Shown here: piece by piece, positions 7,958-16,764 of the stretch
How the letters are laid out: each line of letters begins with the position of its first letter
Numbering within the stretch: position 1 is the stretch's first letter
NCBI GenBank assembly: GCA_006226595.1
Contig: SBGP01000021.1
Span: forward strand, 1-55,955
Origin: Deltaproteobacteria bacterium
Lineage (GTDB): Bacteria > Myxococcota_A > UBA796 > GCA-2862545
Length of the DNA: 55,955 nt
Direction of reading: 5' to 3'
Notes under the pieces: model-generated
What the model was told of the DNA's origin: nothing
The model's database searches: none
Seen by the model: only the letters and a program-made list of their open reading frames with translations
Translations under genes and position numbers: made by a program

Positions 7958-9019
7958 ATGAACGACCTCACCAACCGAGTGGCCGAGTGGCGCCAGCGAC
8001 GGGGCCTCAGCGCCACGGCACTCGCCGAGCGGGTCGGCATCAGCCGGCAGGCGCTCTCCGCGGTGGAGAACGGCCACTCCGCGCCGTCGACGCCGGTTGC
8101 CCTGCGTCTCGCGTCGGTGTTGTCGTGCTCCGTCGAGGACCTGTTCGCGCTGCCCGCCCCCCTGGTTCGGGTGTCCGCGGACATCGCTGCCGGCACGCGC
8201 GTCGCCCTCGGGCGGGTCGCCGACCGCTGGGTCGCCCACGGGTTGCCCGCGACGAGCACCGAGCCCGCCGACGGCGTGGTGGTCCGCCCCGGTGAGGTCG
8301 AGACCTTCGCCGAGCTGTCGCGGCTGGAGCACACCGCTCTCGTCGCCGGATGCGCCCCGGTCCTCGGCGCCCTCGCCGGGCACCTCGGCGAGAGCTCGGC
8401 ACGGTGGCTGCCGAGCACCAGCGGCGCGTCGCTGCGCGCTCTCGCGGAGGGTCGTGTGCACGTCGCCGGCCTGCACCTCGCGGCGCAGGACGATCCGGCA
8501 ACCCACGAGCGCCTCGTGCGCGAGGCCTTTCCTCGGGAGGCCGTGGACCTCGTCGGTCTCGTCGGCTGGCGGGAGGGCCTGGCCTTCGCCCCCGGAAACC
8601 CGCTGAACCTCGCGCGGGTCGAGGACCTCGCTCGGCCGGGACTTCGAGTGGGCAAGCGCCCGGCGGGCTCCGGAGCCGCGAAGGTCCTCGACGAAGCCCT
8701 GCTGCGCGTCGGACTCTCCGCGGATGGCCTCGCCGGTCATCCCGTCGGGTCGCACTTCGAGGCCGCCACCGCCGTGCTCTTCGGACGCGTGGACACCGCC
8801 GTGGTCATCGAGCCGCTCGCCCGCGCCTACGGCCTGCCCTTCCTACCGCTGTCGGAGGAGCGCTTCGAGCTCGTCATCCGCGCCGCGGATCGCCATCACC
8901 GCGGTGTCCAGCGGCTGCTGGACCAGCTGCAGGCCTCGCGCTTCGTACGCGAGGTCCGCAGCATGGGTGCCTACGACACCGCGGCCATGGGCAGCGTGCG
9001 TCGGGTGGAGGTCGCGTGA
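7958..9019 (+). CDS. XRE-type HTH regulator with periplasmic-binding-protein-like molybdate domain
   Basis: A 353-residue one-component regulator. Residues 1-65 form a lambda-repressor-type HTH (WRQRRGLSATALAERVGISRQALSAVE). Residues about 85-345 resemble the cytoplasmic PBP-like ligand domain found in molybdate-responsive regulators (segments ALAEGRVHVAGLHL, FAPGNPLNL and RPAGSGAAKVLDEAL). The stop overlaps modA (GTGA at 9016-9019) after GGAGG. By position it should sense molybdate or tungstate and control the transporter encoded behind it. It is not a ModE: no LysR-type HTH and no MOP domains. Translation is likely leaderless. Confidence 0.85.
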   Translation: MNDLTNRVAEWRQRRGLSATALAERVGISRQALSAVENGHSAPSTPVALRLASVLSCSVEDLFALPAPLVRVSADIAAGTRVALGRVADRWVAHGLPATSTEPADGVVVRPGEVETFAELSRLEHTALVAGCAPVLGALAGHLGESSARWLPSTSGASLRALAEGRVHVAGLHLAAQDDPATHERLVREAFPREAVDLVGLVGWREGLAFAPGNPLNLARVEDLARPGLRVGKRPAGSGAAKVLDEALLRVGLSADGLAGHPVGSHFEAATAVLFGRVDTAVVIEPLARAYGLPFLPLSEERFELVIRAADRHHRGVQRLLDQLQASRFVREVRSMGAYDTAAMGSVRRVEVA

Positions 9020-9744
9020 TCGCGCTGTGGTGGCTGCTCGCGTGTGGTGGCGGCGCGGAGCGCGAGCTCACCGTGCTCGCCGCCGCGAGCCTGACCGACG
9101 CCTACCAGGACATGGCCCTCGCCTTCGAGCAGGCCCATCCCGGTGTCGACGTCGTGCTGTCGGTCGCGGGCAGCCAGACGCTGGCGACCCAGATCCGCCA
9201 CGGCATCGGCGCCGACGTCTTCGCCTCCGCCAACGAGGCCCACATCCGCGCGGTCGCCGACGAAGGGCTGGTCGCCGCGCCGCGTGCACTGGCGCGCAAC
9301 GCCCTGGTCCTCGCCGTGCGTTCCGACACCCACCCCGTCGAGTTCGCCGCGCTCGACGAGGTCGGGAGCCTGGTCGTCGGCGACACGGACGTGCCGGTGG
9401 GCCGCTACACCGCGACCCTGCTCGATGCCGCCGAGCAGTCCTACGGCGAGGCCTGGCGCGCCGGAGTCGAGGCACGCGTGGTGTCCCGGGAGCCGAGCGT
9501 GCGCCTGGTCGCCGCGAAGGTCGCCATGGGAGAGGCCGACGCGGCGCTCGTGTACGCCACCGACGCGCGCGCGGTGCCCGGCCTGCGGGCCATCGCGGTC
9601 CCCGCCACCGAGCAGCCTCCAGAGTACTTCCACGCGCGGCTCACGGACAGCACGCATCCGGAGCTCGCCGAAGCCTGGCTCGCGTTCGTCGAGTCCGCAG
9701 AAGGACAGCGCATCCTCGCCGAACACGGCTTCGACGCGCCGTGA
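9016..9744 (+). CDS. modA: Molybdate ABC transporter substrate-binding lipoprotein ModA
   Basis: A 242-residue extracytoplasmic binding protein. A very short lipoprotein signal (MIALWWLLAC) puts the lipidated Cys at residue 10. The ModA fold follows: ELTVLAAASLTDAYQDM, then the oxyanion-binding VAGSQTLATQI and GIGADVFASANEAHI, and near the end VYATDA and EGQRILAEHGF. GTG 9016 has GGAGG 5 nt upstream and overlaps the regulator stop. It binds molybdate or tungstate outside the inner membrane and delivers it to ModB. Confidence 0.92.
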   Translation: MIALWWLLACGGGAERELTVLAAASLTDAYQDMALAFEQAHPGVDVVLSVAGSQTLATQIRHGIGADVFASANEAHIRAVADEGLVAAPRALARNALVLAVRSDTHPVEFAALDEVGSLVVGDTDVPVGRYTATLLDAAEQSYGEAWRAGVEARVVSREPSVRLVAAKVAMGEADAALVYATDARAVPGLRAIAVPATEQPPEYFHARLTDSTHPELAEAWLAFVESAEGQRILAEHGFDAP

Positions 9745-10511
9745 GCGCCGCCGCCAGGGTCGTCCCCATCGCGGGATGGCTGCTCGTCGTGCTCCTCGTG
9801 CTGCCCGTCATCGGCCTCGTCGCCGGCACGGCGCCCGGCGAGCTCGTCGGCGCCCTCGGCTCGCCCTCCACGCTCGCTGCCCTCGCGGTGTCGCTGCGCA
9901 CGACCTTCGTGGCCCTCGCGATCATCATCCTGCTCGGTACACCGCTCGCCTGGACCCTCTCCCGGCAGGCCACGCACCCGGTGGTGCTCACGCTCGTCGA
10001 GCTTCCCGTGGTGCTGCCCCCCGCCGTGCTCGGCGTGGCGCTGCTCGAGACCTTCGGGCGCGCGGGATGGCTGGGTCCCGTCCTGGCGGGAATCGGCGTC
10101 CAGCTGCCGTTCACCGCCGCCGCGGTCGTGCTCGCGCAGGTGCTCGTCGGCGCCCCGCTGTACGTGCTGACCGCCACCGAGGCGTTTCGCGCCGCCGACG
10201 ACGACCTGCTGCTCGTGGCCCGCACCCTGGGCGCCAGCCCGAGCCGTGCGTGGCTCACCGTGGCCCTGCCCGCGGCCGCGCCCGGCGTGCTGAGCGCGGC
10301 GGCGCTCGCGTGGGCCCGCGCCCTCGGCGAGTTCGGCGCGACACTCATGTTCGCGGGCAACCTTCCCGGCCGCACGCAGACGCTGCCGCTGGCGATCTAC
10401 GGCGCCCTGGAGCGCGACGTCGCCCAGGCCCGCGCGATCTCGGTGCTGCTGGTGGGCGTGGCCCTCGCGCTGCTGCTGGCCGTGCGGGTCCTCGGGGGGC
10501 GCCGTGGCTGA
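9741..10511 (+). CDS. modB: Molybdate ABC transporter permease ModB
   Basis: A 256-residue inner-membrane permease with about six hydrophobic segments. The ABC-permease EAA-type loop is visible as VARTLGASPSRAWLTVALPAAAPG, followed by ALAWARALGEFGATLMFAGN, a signature of ModB/CysT-type permeases. The segment ELPVVLPPAVLGVALLETFG is also typical. GTG 9741 overlaps the modA stop by 4 nt and its own end overlaps modC by 8 nt, so the three transporter genes are translated as a unit. Confidence 0.92.
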   Translation: MSAAARVVPIAGWLLVVLLVLPVIGLVAGTAPGELVGALGSPSTLAALAVSLRTTFVALAIIILLGTPLAWTLSRQATHPVVLTLVELPVVLPPAVLGVALLETFGRAGWLGPVLAGIGVQLPFTAAAVVLAQVLVGAPLYVLTATEAFRAADDDLLLVARTLGASPSRAWLTVALPAAAPGVLSAAALAWARALGEFGATLMFAGNLPGRTQTLPLAIYGALERDVAQARAISVLLVGVALALLLAVRVLGGRRG

Positions 10512-11211
10512 GCTGCACGTGGATGCTCGCCTGTCGGCCGGTGCCTTCCGGCTGGACGTCCAGCTCGCGATCGACCGCGGCCCCCTGCTGCTCGTCGGCC
10601 CCAACGGCTCGGGCAAGTCCACCCTGCTCCGCGCCCTCGCCGGGGGTCCCGTCGACGTCGACGGTCGCATCGCCCTCGGCGCCGAGGTGCTCGTCGACAC
10701 CGCGCACGGCGTGTTCCTGCCGCCGGAGCGACGCCGGGTCGGCTACCTGCCGCAGGGCTTCCGCCTGTTCCCCCACCTCACCGCGCTCGACAACGTCGCC
10801 TTCGGCGTGGAGGGCGATCGCGACGCGCGGCGAGCGCACGCGCGGCGCTTGCTCGACGAGCTTGGAGTGGCGGCGCTGGCCGACCGCCGTCCCGCAGGTC
10901 TGAGCGGTGGCGAAGCCCAGCGCGTCGCCCTCGCCCGCGCCCTGGCGCGACGACCGGCCCTGCTCCTGCTCGACGAGCCCACCGCGTCCCTGGACGTCCA
11001 GGCCAGGCGGGCGGCCCGGGAGCTGCTCGCCTCGCGACTCGCCTCGCTGCCGACCGTGGCCGTGACCCACGACGTGCGCGACGTGGAGGCCTGGGGTGGC
11101 GCCGTGGCACTGGTCCGGGATGGCCGCGTGCACCCACCCCGTCCCTGGCAGCAGCTCGTCGACGACGACGACCCCTTCCTCCGCGAGTTGCTCTGGCCCC
11201 TGGCGCGGTGA
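10504..11211 (+). CDS. modC: Molybdate ABC transporter ATPase ModC, short form without MOP domain
   Basis: A 235-residue ATPase. It shows Walker A GPNGSGKST (32-40), Q-loop YLPQGF (81-86), signature LSGGEAQR (133-140), Walker B LLLLDEP (153-159) and an H-switch in AVTHDVRD. Classical ModC is about 350 residues with a C-terminal molybdate-binding MOP domain. That domain is absent here, so feedback inhibition by bound molybdate through it is not possible; control may rest on the upstream regulator. It overlaps modB by 8 nt. The stop (GTGA, 11208-11211) could also couple to an upstream start of the next gene. Confidence 0.9.
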   Translation: MAELHVDARLSAGAFRLDVQLAIDRGPLLLVGPNGSGKSTLLRALAGGPVDVDGRIALGAEVLVDTAHGVFLPPERRRVGYLPQGFRLFPHLTALDNVAFGVEGDRDARRAHARRLLDELGVAALADRRPAGLSGGEAQRVALARALARRPALLLLDEPTASLDVQARRAARELLASRLASLPTVAVTHDVRDVEAWGGAVALVRDGRVHPPRPWQQLVDDDDPFLRELLWPLAR

Positions 11212-11264
11212 GCCAGCGCGAGCTCGCGTGGTTACAGCATCCCCCCGAAGCTCCAGGAGGCCCC

Positions 11265-11867
11265 ATGGCCGATCTGTTCCACGACAAGGCCGACGAGTAC
11301 GACACGCGTCCCGTGCCCCAGCAGATCTCCGAGGGCGTGTTCACCGCGATGCGCGACGCCGTGGACATCCGCGGCACCGTCATGGACTTCGGCGCCGGCA
11401 CCGGGCTGGTCGCGAGCAAGGTCGCACCGATGGCGGACGCCATCCTCGCGGTGGACGTGTCGCCGGCGATGCTCGCCAAGCTCGCCGAGAAGCCCGAGCT
11501 CGCCGGCAAGGTCGAGGTGTTCTGCCAGGACATCCTCGAGGCCCCCCTCGACCGGGACGCCGACCTCATCGTCAGCGCCATGGCCGCACACCACGTCGAG
11601 GACACGGCGGGTCTGATGCGCGCGCTGTTCGCGCACCTGCGGCCCGGAGGCCAGCTCGCCCTCGCCGACCTCGACGCCGAGGACGGAACCTTCCACCCGC
11701 CAGACATCGAGGGGGTGTTCCACGCGGGCTTCGAGCGCGAGGCCCTCGCGTCTCTCGCCCGAGAGGCCGGGTTCGCGGACCCCACCTTCGTCACCGCGTG
11801 CGAGGTCGACCGCGACGGTCGTCGCTACCCGATCTTCCTGCTCACCGCGACGCGACCCGCAGCGTGA
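11265..11867 (+). CDS. SAM-dependent methyltransferase (class I)
   Basis: A 200-residue Rossmann methyltransferase. Motif I is VMDFGAGTGLVASKV, the ribose-binding acidic strand is ILAVDVSPAML, motif IV is DLIVSAMAAHHVED and the post-motif is LRPGGQLALADLD. It resembles small-molecule methyltransferases, but the substrate is not readable. ATG 11265 has AGGAGG 4 nt upstream. A GTG at 11208 overlapping the modC stop is an alternative but has a non-family N-terminus. It is likely co-transcribed with the molybdate genes and overlaps the sulfatase start by 4 nt. Confidence 0.85.
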   Translation: MADLFHDKADEYDTRPVPQQISEGVFTAMRDAVDIRGTVMDFGAGTGLVASKVAPMADAILAVDVSPAMLAKLAEKPELAGKVEVFCQDILEAPLDRDADLIVSAMAAHHVEDTAGLMRALFAHLRPGGQLALADLDAEDGTFHPPDIEGVFHAGFEREALASLAREAGFADPTFVTACEVDRDGRRYPIFLLTATRPAA

Positions 11868-13261
11868 CCCCGCGTCTCGCCGTCGCCCTGCTCTGCGTCG
11901 GAGCGTGCACACCTCCACGCGGGGAGGGTGAGAACGTGCTCGTCGTGATCAGCGACGACATCGGCGCCGACAAGACCGGCGTGTACTCGGTCCACGCCGA
12001 GAGCCTGACGCCGACCCTCGACGCGCTCGCCGCCGAGGGCATGCGGTTCACGAACGCCTACAGCTCCCCGAGTTGCTCGCCCTCGCGCGCGACCCTGCTC
12101 ACCGGCCGCCTGCCCTCCCGCACCGGCATCGGGCGGTGGATGCAGCCCGCCAGCGAGGAGTGGGAGCTGCAGGACGACGAGCTCACCATCCCCGAGATGC
12201 TGCGCGAGCACGCCGAGGCTCGCTACAGCTCGGCAGTGGTCGGCAAGTGGCACGTGGCGAGCTTCAACCAGCGCCGCCCGACCCGGCACGCCCTGCGCCA
12301 GGGCTTCGACCACCACCGCGGATCCCTCGCGAACCCGACCACCGCCCTGCACCCGGACGACCAGCGCCGCGGCTACTTCCACTGGGAGAAGAACGTGGAC
12401 GGGCGGCTGGAGTGGTCCGACACGTACATGACCACGGACACGGTGGACGAGGCCCTCGCGCTGATCGAGGAACTGCCGGAGCCGTGGTTCGTGTGGGTGG
12501 CGCTCAACGCCGCGCACGAGCCCCTCCACGTGCCGCCCGATCACCTCAACCCCGGCGGGGTGACCGAGTCGGACAACGCGTTCGACAAGTTCGATGCCGA
12601 CGTGATCGCGTTCGACATGGAGCTCGGCCGGATGCTCGACAGCATCGACCCCGAGGTGCGCGAGGCGCTCACGCTGGTGTACGTCGGCGACAACGGCAGC
12701 TGGAACAACATCATCCGCGAGCCCTACAACGCGAACCGCGGCAAGGGCAGCACCTTCGAGCTCGGTGTGAACGTGCCGATGATCGTCACCGGGCCGCACG
12801 TGGCCGAGCCGGGCTCGGTCTCCGATGCCCTGGTCAACTTCGCCGACCTGTTCCCCACCGTGGCCGAGCTCGCCGGAGTCGACGCCGACGCGCTCACGTA
12901 CACGCACGGCGCCCGCGCGGGCGAAGCCCTCGATCTCGACGGAGCCAGCCTGCTGCCACTGCTCGCCGACCCTTCGGATCCGGGCCCCCGCGAGGTGAAC
13001 TACGCCGAGGCCTTCTGGCCGAACGGCCCAGGCCCCTACGAGTGGCGACGGCGCACGGTGCGCACGCGGACGCACAAGCTGCGCCGGGTCACCGACGGCG
13101 ACGGCGAGCGACTGCTGTTCTACCGGCTGAACACGACCCTGCTCGACGAGGGCGACGCGCTCGACACGACCGCGCTGAGCGCCGACGAACAGGCGCAGTA
13201 CGACCTGCTGCTCGCCGAGCTGACCCGGCTCGAGTCCGAGCTCGTGGTGAGCTGGGACTAG
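11864..13261 (+). CDS. Arylsulfatase-type sulfatase lipoprotein (Cys-type, formylglycine motif)
   Basis: A 465-residue sulfatase. The lipoprotein signal ends VGAC with Cys15. The metal site begins with SDD (30-32), and the maturation motif CSPSR (71-75) supplies the Cys that a formylglycine-generating enzyme would oxidise. LTG follows as usual. GKWH near 128, LNAAHEP and VYVGDNG complete the sulfatase pattern. It should hydrolyse a sulfate ester on the cell surface. GTG 11864 overlaps the methyltransferase stop. Its TAG stop interlocks with that of the convergent gene (CTAG at 13258-13261). No maturation-enzyme gene is visible nearby. Confidence 0.9.
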   Translation: MTPRLAVALLCVGACTPPRGEGENVLVVISDDIGADKTGVYSVHAESLTPTLDALAAEGMRFTNAYSSPSCSPSRATLLTGRLPSRTGIGRWMQPASEEWELQDDELTIPEMLREHAEARYSSAVVGKWHVASFNQRRPTRHALRQGFDHHRGSLANPTTALHPDDQRRGYFHWEKNVDGRLEWSDTYMTTDTVDEALALIEELPEPWFVWVALNAAHEPLHVPPDHLNPGGVTESDNAFDKFDADVIAFDMELGRMLDSIDPEVREALTLVYVGDNGSWNNIIREPYNANRGKGSTFELGVNVPMIVTGPHVAEPGSVSDALVNFADLFPTVAELAGVDADALTYTHGARAGEALDLDGASLLPLLADPSDPGPREVNYAEAFWPNGPGPYEWRRRTVRTRTHKLRRVTDGDGERLLFYRLNTTLLDEGDALDTTALSADEQAQYDLLLAELTRLESELVVSWD

Positions 13262-14652
13262 TCGTCGCCGAGGTAGCCCGCGGCCTTGAGCGCCTCGATG
13301 ACCTGGGCATCGGCATCGGTCGGCTCGCGGCCAAAGTGCGTGAGTGCCGCGTCCATGCCGTCGGCGAGGACCTCGAGCGCGGGGTGGTCCTCGGGCACGG
13401 CGAGTGGATGTTGTTCGTTCGGGTCCGACGCCAGGTCGTAGCGCACGATGGCGTCGTCCGTCTGCAGCAGCTTGTCGTCCCCCTGCCACACGGCCACGGA
13501 GAACGACTCGCCAAGTCCCCGCCCGAACCACTGCTGCCAGGTGGTGTTGGGGAAGGCGTGGCTGCGCGGGGGCTCGAGCTCGGCGGGAAGGCGACCGTCA
13601 CGCGCGAGGTCGCGGGCGTGGACCGCCCACAGTGGGCTCGGAAGGGCGCTCGGAAGACCGTCCTCGGTCCCCTGCACGAGCAGCGGCACCCGCACGACGT
13701 CCTCCCACAGGTAGCGCCCGTGATCGAGCAGGCCGCGGTCGCCGAGGTGCTCGCCGTGGTCGGAGGTGAGCACCAGCCGGTAGCCGCCCTCGAGCCAGCC
13801 ATGGTCCTCGAGCATCGTCAGGGCGCGCGCGAGCACGTCGTCTGCGCGCCACACGCCGTAGTCGTAGAGGTCGGTCACCCGCCGCACGAGGGCCGTCCGC
13901 TCCTCGGGCGTCATCTCGTCGCGCATGAAGCGCACGAACGGCTCCTCCGGGTTCGGCGTGCCGCGGTCGTAGGCCATGCCCTCCGCGGCCTCCACCCAGC
14001 CGAGCCCCGCAGGTACGTCGGGCCAGGGTTCATGGGCATCGGCGATGTTGAGGAACAGGAACAGGGGCCGGTCGTCGGCGTGCCACCACAGCGCGCGCTC
14101 GAGCCGACCGAGCAGCTGCGCATCGAAGATGAAGTCGGCGCTGTGCAGGGCCACCTCGAAGCCACGCGTCAGGCCCGTGGTCTCCTGGACGAGGGGGTTT
14201 CCCGACACCGAGATCGTCTGGTAGCCGCGGGCGAGCATCTCTTCGGCGAGCGTGGGCACGTCGTCGCGAAGCACGAAGCTGTACTCCGCGGGCGGCGGCG
14301 CGAAGGTCGCCCCGTGGTGCGGCGTATCGAGCCCCGTGAAGTAGCTGGCGTGGCTGGGCACGGTCCACGACGCCGGTGACACCGCACCGCAGGTGAAGGC
14401 CGCGCCCTCGGCGATCATGCGCTCGAGGTTGGGCGAGGTCGGCCGCTCGTAGCCACAGGCCGAGAGGTGGTCGGACCGCACGGTGTCGAGGACGACGAAG
14501 ATCACGGTGGGCTGGGTCGGCGACGCGCGACCGACCGTGGTGAACACCGCACTCGGGAGCACCCGCTCCGGCAGGTAGGCCTGCCACCCGAGCCACGCGA
14601 GCAGGCCGAGGAGCAAGCTGGCAAGCACGGTCACGCGCTGGTTCGAGGTCAT
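13258..14652 (-). CDS. Sulfatase-like membrane protein with Thr in the nucleophile position
   Basis: A 464-residue alkaline-phosphatase-superfamily protein with one N-terminal membrane anchor (about 8-26). Metal-site strands VIFVVLDTVRSDH and LTSDHGEHLGD are present. The active site reads SPASWTVPSHASYFTG, with Thr97 where Cys-type sulfatases have the Cys to be modified, and His101 in place of the Arg. It is therefore not a formylglycine enzyme. A Thr nucleophile is known for phospho- or phosphoethanolamine-transferases of this superfamily. It pairs with the divergent paralogue at 14761. Substrate unknown; surface glycan or lipid is a guess from context. Confidence 0.85.
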   Translation of the reverse strand: MTSNQRVTVLASLLLGLLAWLGWQAYLPERVLPSAVFTTVGRASPTQPTVIFVVLDTVRSDHLSACGYERPTSPNLERMIAEGAAFTCGAVSPASWTVPSHASYFTGLDTPHHGATFAPPPAEYSFVLRDDVPTLAEEMLARGYQTISVSGNPLVQETTGLTRGFEVALHSADFIFDAQLLGRLERALWWHADDRPLFLFLNIADAHEPWPDVPAGLGWVEAAEGMAYDRGTPNPEEPFVRFMRDEMTPEERTALVRRVTDLYDYGVWRADDVLARALTMLEDHGWLEGGYRLVLTSDHGEHLGDRGLLDHGRYLWEDVVRVPLLVQGTEDGLPSALPSPLWAVHARDLARDGRLPAELEPPRSHAFPNTTWQQWFGRGLGESFSVAVWQGDDKLLQTDDAIVRYDLASDPNEQHPLAVPEDHPALEVLADGMDAALTHFGREPTDADAQVIEALKAAGYLGDD

Positions 14653-14760
14653 GGCGCTCCAGGTCCGCGCAGTCTATCGCGAAGACTCGGACAAGCCCGT
14701 GGCGCCACGGGTTCCTGCCGAACACGCCGGAACGGCGTAGCATGTGCGTCCACACCCGGA

Positions 14761-16080
14761 ATGCTCGTGAACCGCACCGCCCCGCTCGCCGCCCTGCTCG
14801 TCGCCGTTACCGGCGTCTTCGTGTGGTCGCAGCTGCCCTATCGCCTGCCGAGCCCGGGGGAGGACTTCGAGCTGGTGGCGCTGGTGGTGCTCGACAACGT
14901 GCGCGCGGACCGGACCGGCCTGTGCGGCCACGCGCGGGTGCCGACCCCGGCTCTCGAAGACGCCTGCTCGCGGCCCGGCGCCGCGTGCTCCTGCGCGGGG
15001 GTGTCTCCGGCGCCGTGGACGCTGGCCTCGCACGCCTCGTACTTCACGGGCCTGCCCGTGCACGAGCACGGCGCGGACATCGGCGGCTCCGTATCCGTCG
15101 GCTTCTCGACCGCCCGCCCGCTGTCCGACGATCCCGAGACCCTCGCCGAGCACTTTCGCGCCCGCGGCTTTCAGACCCTGGGGATCTCGGCCAATCCGGT
15201 GGTCTCGCCCGAGACCGGGCTCGCCCGAGGCTTCGACGAGCTCAAGGTCGCACCAGCCTTCGGAAGCTGGCGAGAGGGCCTGCTCGAAGAGGAGCTGCGC
15301 GAGCTGCTGAGCCGCGCCGACGGCGACAAGCCGGTGTTCCTGTTCGTGAACATCATCGACGCGCACGAGCCGTGGCCGCCCGTGCCCGCGGGCACGCCAG
15401 GCTTCGACGCCGCTCACGAGGCCGTGTTCTACAAGCACGACGAGGACGCCTTGCCGTGGACGCTGATGAACGGCCACCTGTCCGCCGACGCTGCCGACGC
15501 CGAGAAAGAGCGCATCCGCGCGGTGTACGACTACGCCGTGGCGCACGCCGACGGAACCCTCGGCCGCGTGCTCGGCGCGCTCGACGGCGCAGGATGGACC
15601 GAAGGTCGGCATCGGGTGGTGATCACCTCCGACCACGGCGAGCTCCTCGGCGAAGAAGAGCTCCTCGGGCACACGACCCCGGTGATGTTCGACGGCGTGG
15701 TCGGCGTGCCCTTCGTCGCCTTCGGCAGCGAGCCCGCACCCGCGCTTCCTTCTCGGGTCGGCGCCACCGAGGCGCATGCCCTGCTCGTCGACTGGTCCCT
15801 CGCAGGCCACCCGGTCGCCAGCGAGGCCACTCCGAATCCCGGGTTCAGCAAGCGCCTCGGCTGGGAGGTCCACCCGGGCGCTGCCGTGTGGCTCGACGAG
15901 GACACCAAGTGGCTGTCACACCGCGGGGAGGCCTACCTGGGCGACCACAGCGCGGCACGCCCGCTCGACGAGGCCCCAGAGGCGCTCCGGGAGCGTCTCG
16001 ACGCGCTTCGCAGCCTGGCGAGCGACGAGGACGAGTCCGGAGCGACGGACCACCTGCGCGCGCTGGGCTATCTGGAGTAG
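14761..16080 (+). CDS. Sulfatase-like membrane protein with Thr nucleophile, paralogue of the previous gene
   Basis: A 439-residue protein with an N-terminal anchor (about 7-24), metal strand ALVVLDNVRAD, active site SPAPWTLASHASYFTG (Thr87, Ala instead of Pro at 89, His91), FVNIIDAHEPWPPVPAG and ITSDHGELLGEEELLGH. The last two segments nearly repeat those of the divergent gene, so the pair arose by duplication. The 108-nt gap between them holds both promoters; TAGCAT at 14738-14743 is a candidate -10 here. ATG 14761 is the first in-frame start; GTG 14767 is an alternative. A Cys-rich stretch (about 55-80) may be disulfide-bonded outside the cell. Confidence 0.83.
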   Translation: MLVNRTAPLAALLVAVTGVFVWSQLPYRLPSPGEDFELVALVVLDNVRADRTGLCGHARVPTPALEDACSRPGAACSCAGVSPAPWTLASHASYFTGLPVHEHGADIGGSVSVGFSTARPLSDDPETLAEHFRARGFQTLGISANPVVSPETGLARGFDELKVAPAFGSWREGLLEEELRELLSRADGDKPVFLFVNIIDAHEPWPPVPAGTPGFDAAHEAVFYKHDEDALPWTLMNGHLSADAADAEKERIRAVYDYAVAHADGTLGRVLGALDGAGWTEGRHRVVITSDHGELLGEEELLGHTTPVMFDGVVGVPFVAFGSEPAPALPSRVGATEAHALLVDWSLAGHPVASEATPNPGFSKRLGWEVHPGAAVWLDEDTKWLSHRGEAYLGDHSAARPLDEAPEALRERLDALRSLASDEDESGATDHLRALGYLE

Positions 16081-16113
16081 GGTGCCCCCACCCTTGCTGC
16101 GCGAAGTGAGCCG

Positions 16114-16734
16114 ATGACCACGCCCCCCGACGACACCGAACTCGGTGAGCGCGCGACCTCCCGTCGTGCTGCCCCCGCCGACCTGCTCGCCCTCGCCCGC
16201 GAGAAGTGGCTGGCGGACGAGCCCCTGGTGCTCGGCAAGCTCGCGGAAGAGCTCGGCGTCGGACGCGCGACGGTGTTCCGGTGGGCCGGCAGCCGCGAAG
16301 CCCTGTACGGCGAGGTCGTGTGGCAAGAGATCGCCTCGGCCTACGCCAGCGCGCGCGAGCACGCCGGAGAGCTCACCGGCGCAGCCCGCGTCGGAAGTGC
16401 GGCACGCACGCTGATGACCGTGCTCCTCTCCTCGAAGCCGATGAAGGCCTTCATCGCCCGAGACGCGACCTTCGCCATGCGCGTGCTCGTCTCGGCCGAG
16501 AGCCCGGTCGAGCGACGGCTGGTGGGCGCGCTCGAACAGACGCTGACCGCGCAGCGCGACGCCGGTCACATCGACCCGGCGATGGAGCTCAAGGATCTCG
16601 CGTTCGTGCTCGTGCGAATCGCCGAGTCGTTCATGTACCGAGACGTGCTCGGCGGACGCGGAGCGCGCCCCGACGTCGAGGCGGCCGTCCACGCGATCGA
16701 GATCCTGGTCGACTCGCGCGCTCCCGAGCACTGA
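16114..16734 (+). CDS. TetR-like transcriptional regulator (QsdR-like)
   Basis: A 206-residue helical regulator. The N-terminal HTH is LALAREKWLADEPLVLGKLAEEL, then GVGRATVFRWAGSREALYGEVVW, where FRWAGSRE replaces the YxYF of common TetR proteins. This resembles the QsdR-type branch. The rest is an all-helical ligand domain. It lies 33 nt after the sulfatase-like gene and is convergent with the secreted-protein gene at 16765. The two inverted repeats at 17276-17328 on the far side of that gene are plausible targets, but the link is inferred from position only. Confidence 0.75.
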   Translation: MTTPPDDTELGERATSRRAAPADLLALAREKWLADEPLVLGKLAEELGVGRATVFRWAGSREALYGEVVWQEIASAYASAREHAGELTGAARVGSAARTLMTVLLSSKPMKAFIARDATFAMRVLVSAESPVERRLVGALEQTLTAQRDAGHIDPAMELKDLAFVLVRIAESFMYRDVLGGRGARPDVEAAVHAIEILVDSRAPEH

Positions 16735-16764
16735 GTCGCCCCGGGAGCGGGTTCGAGCGTCGAG

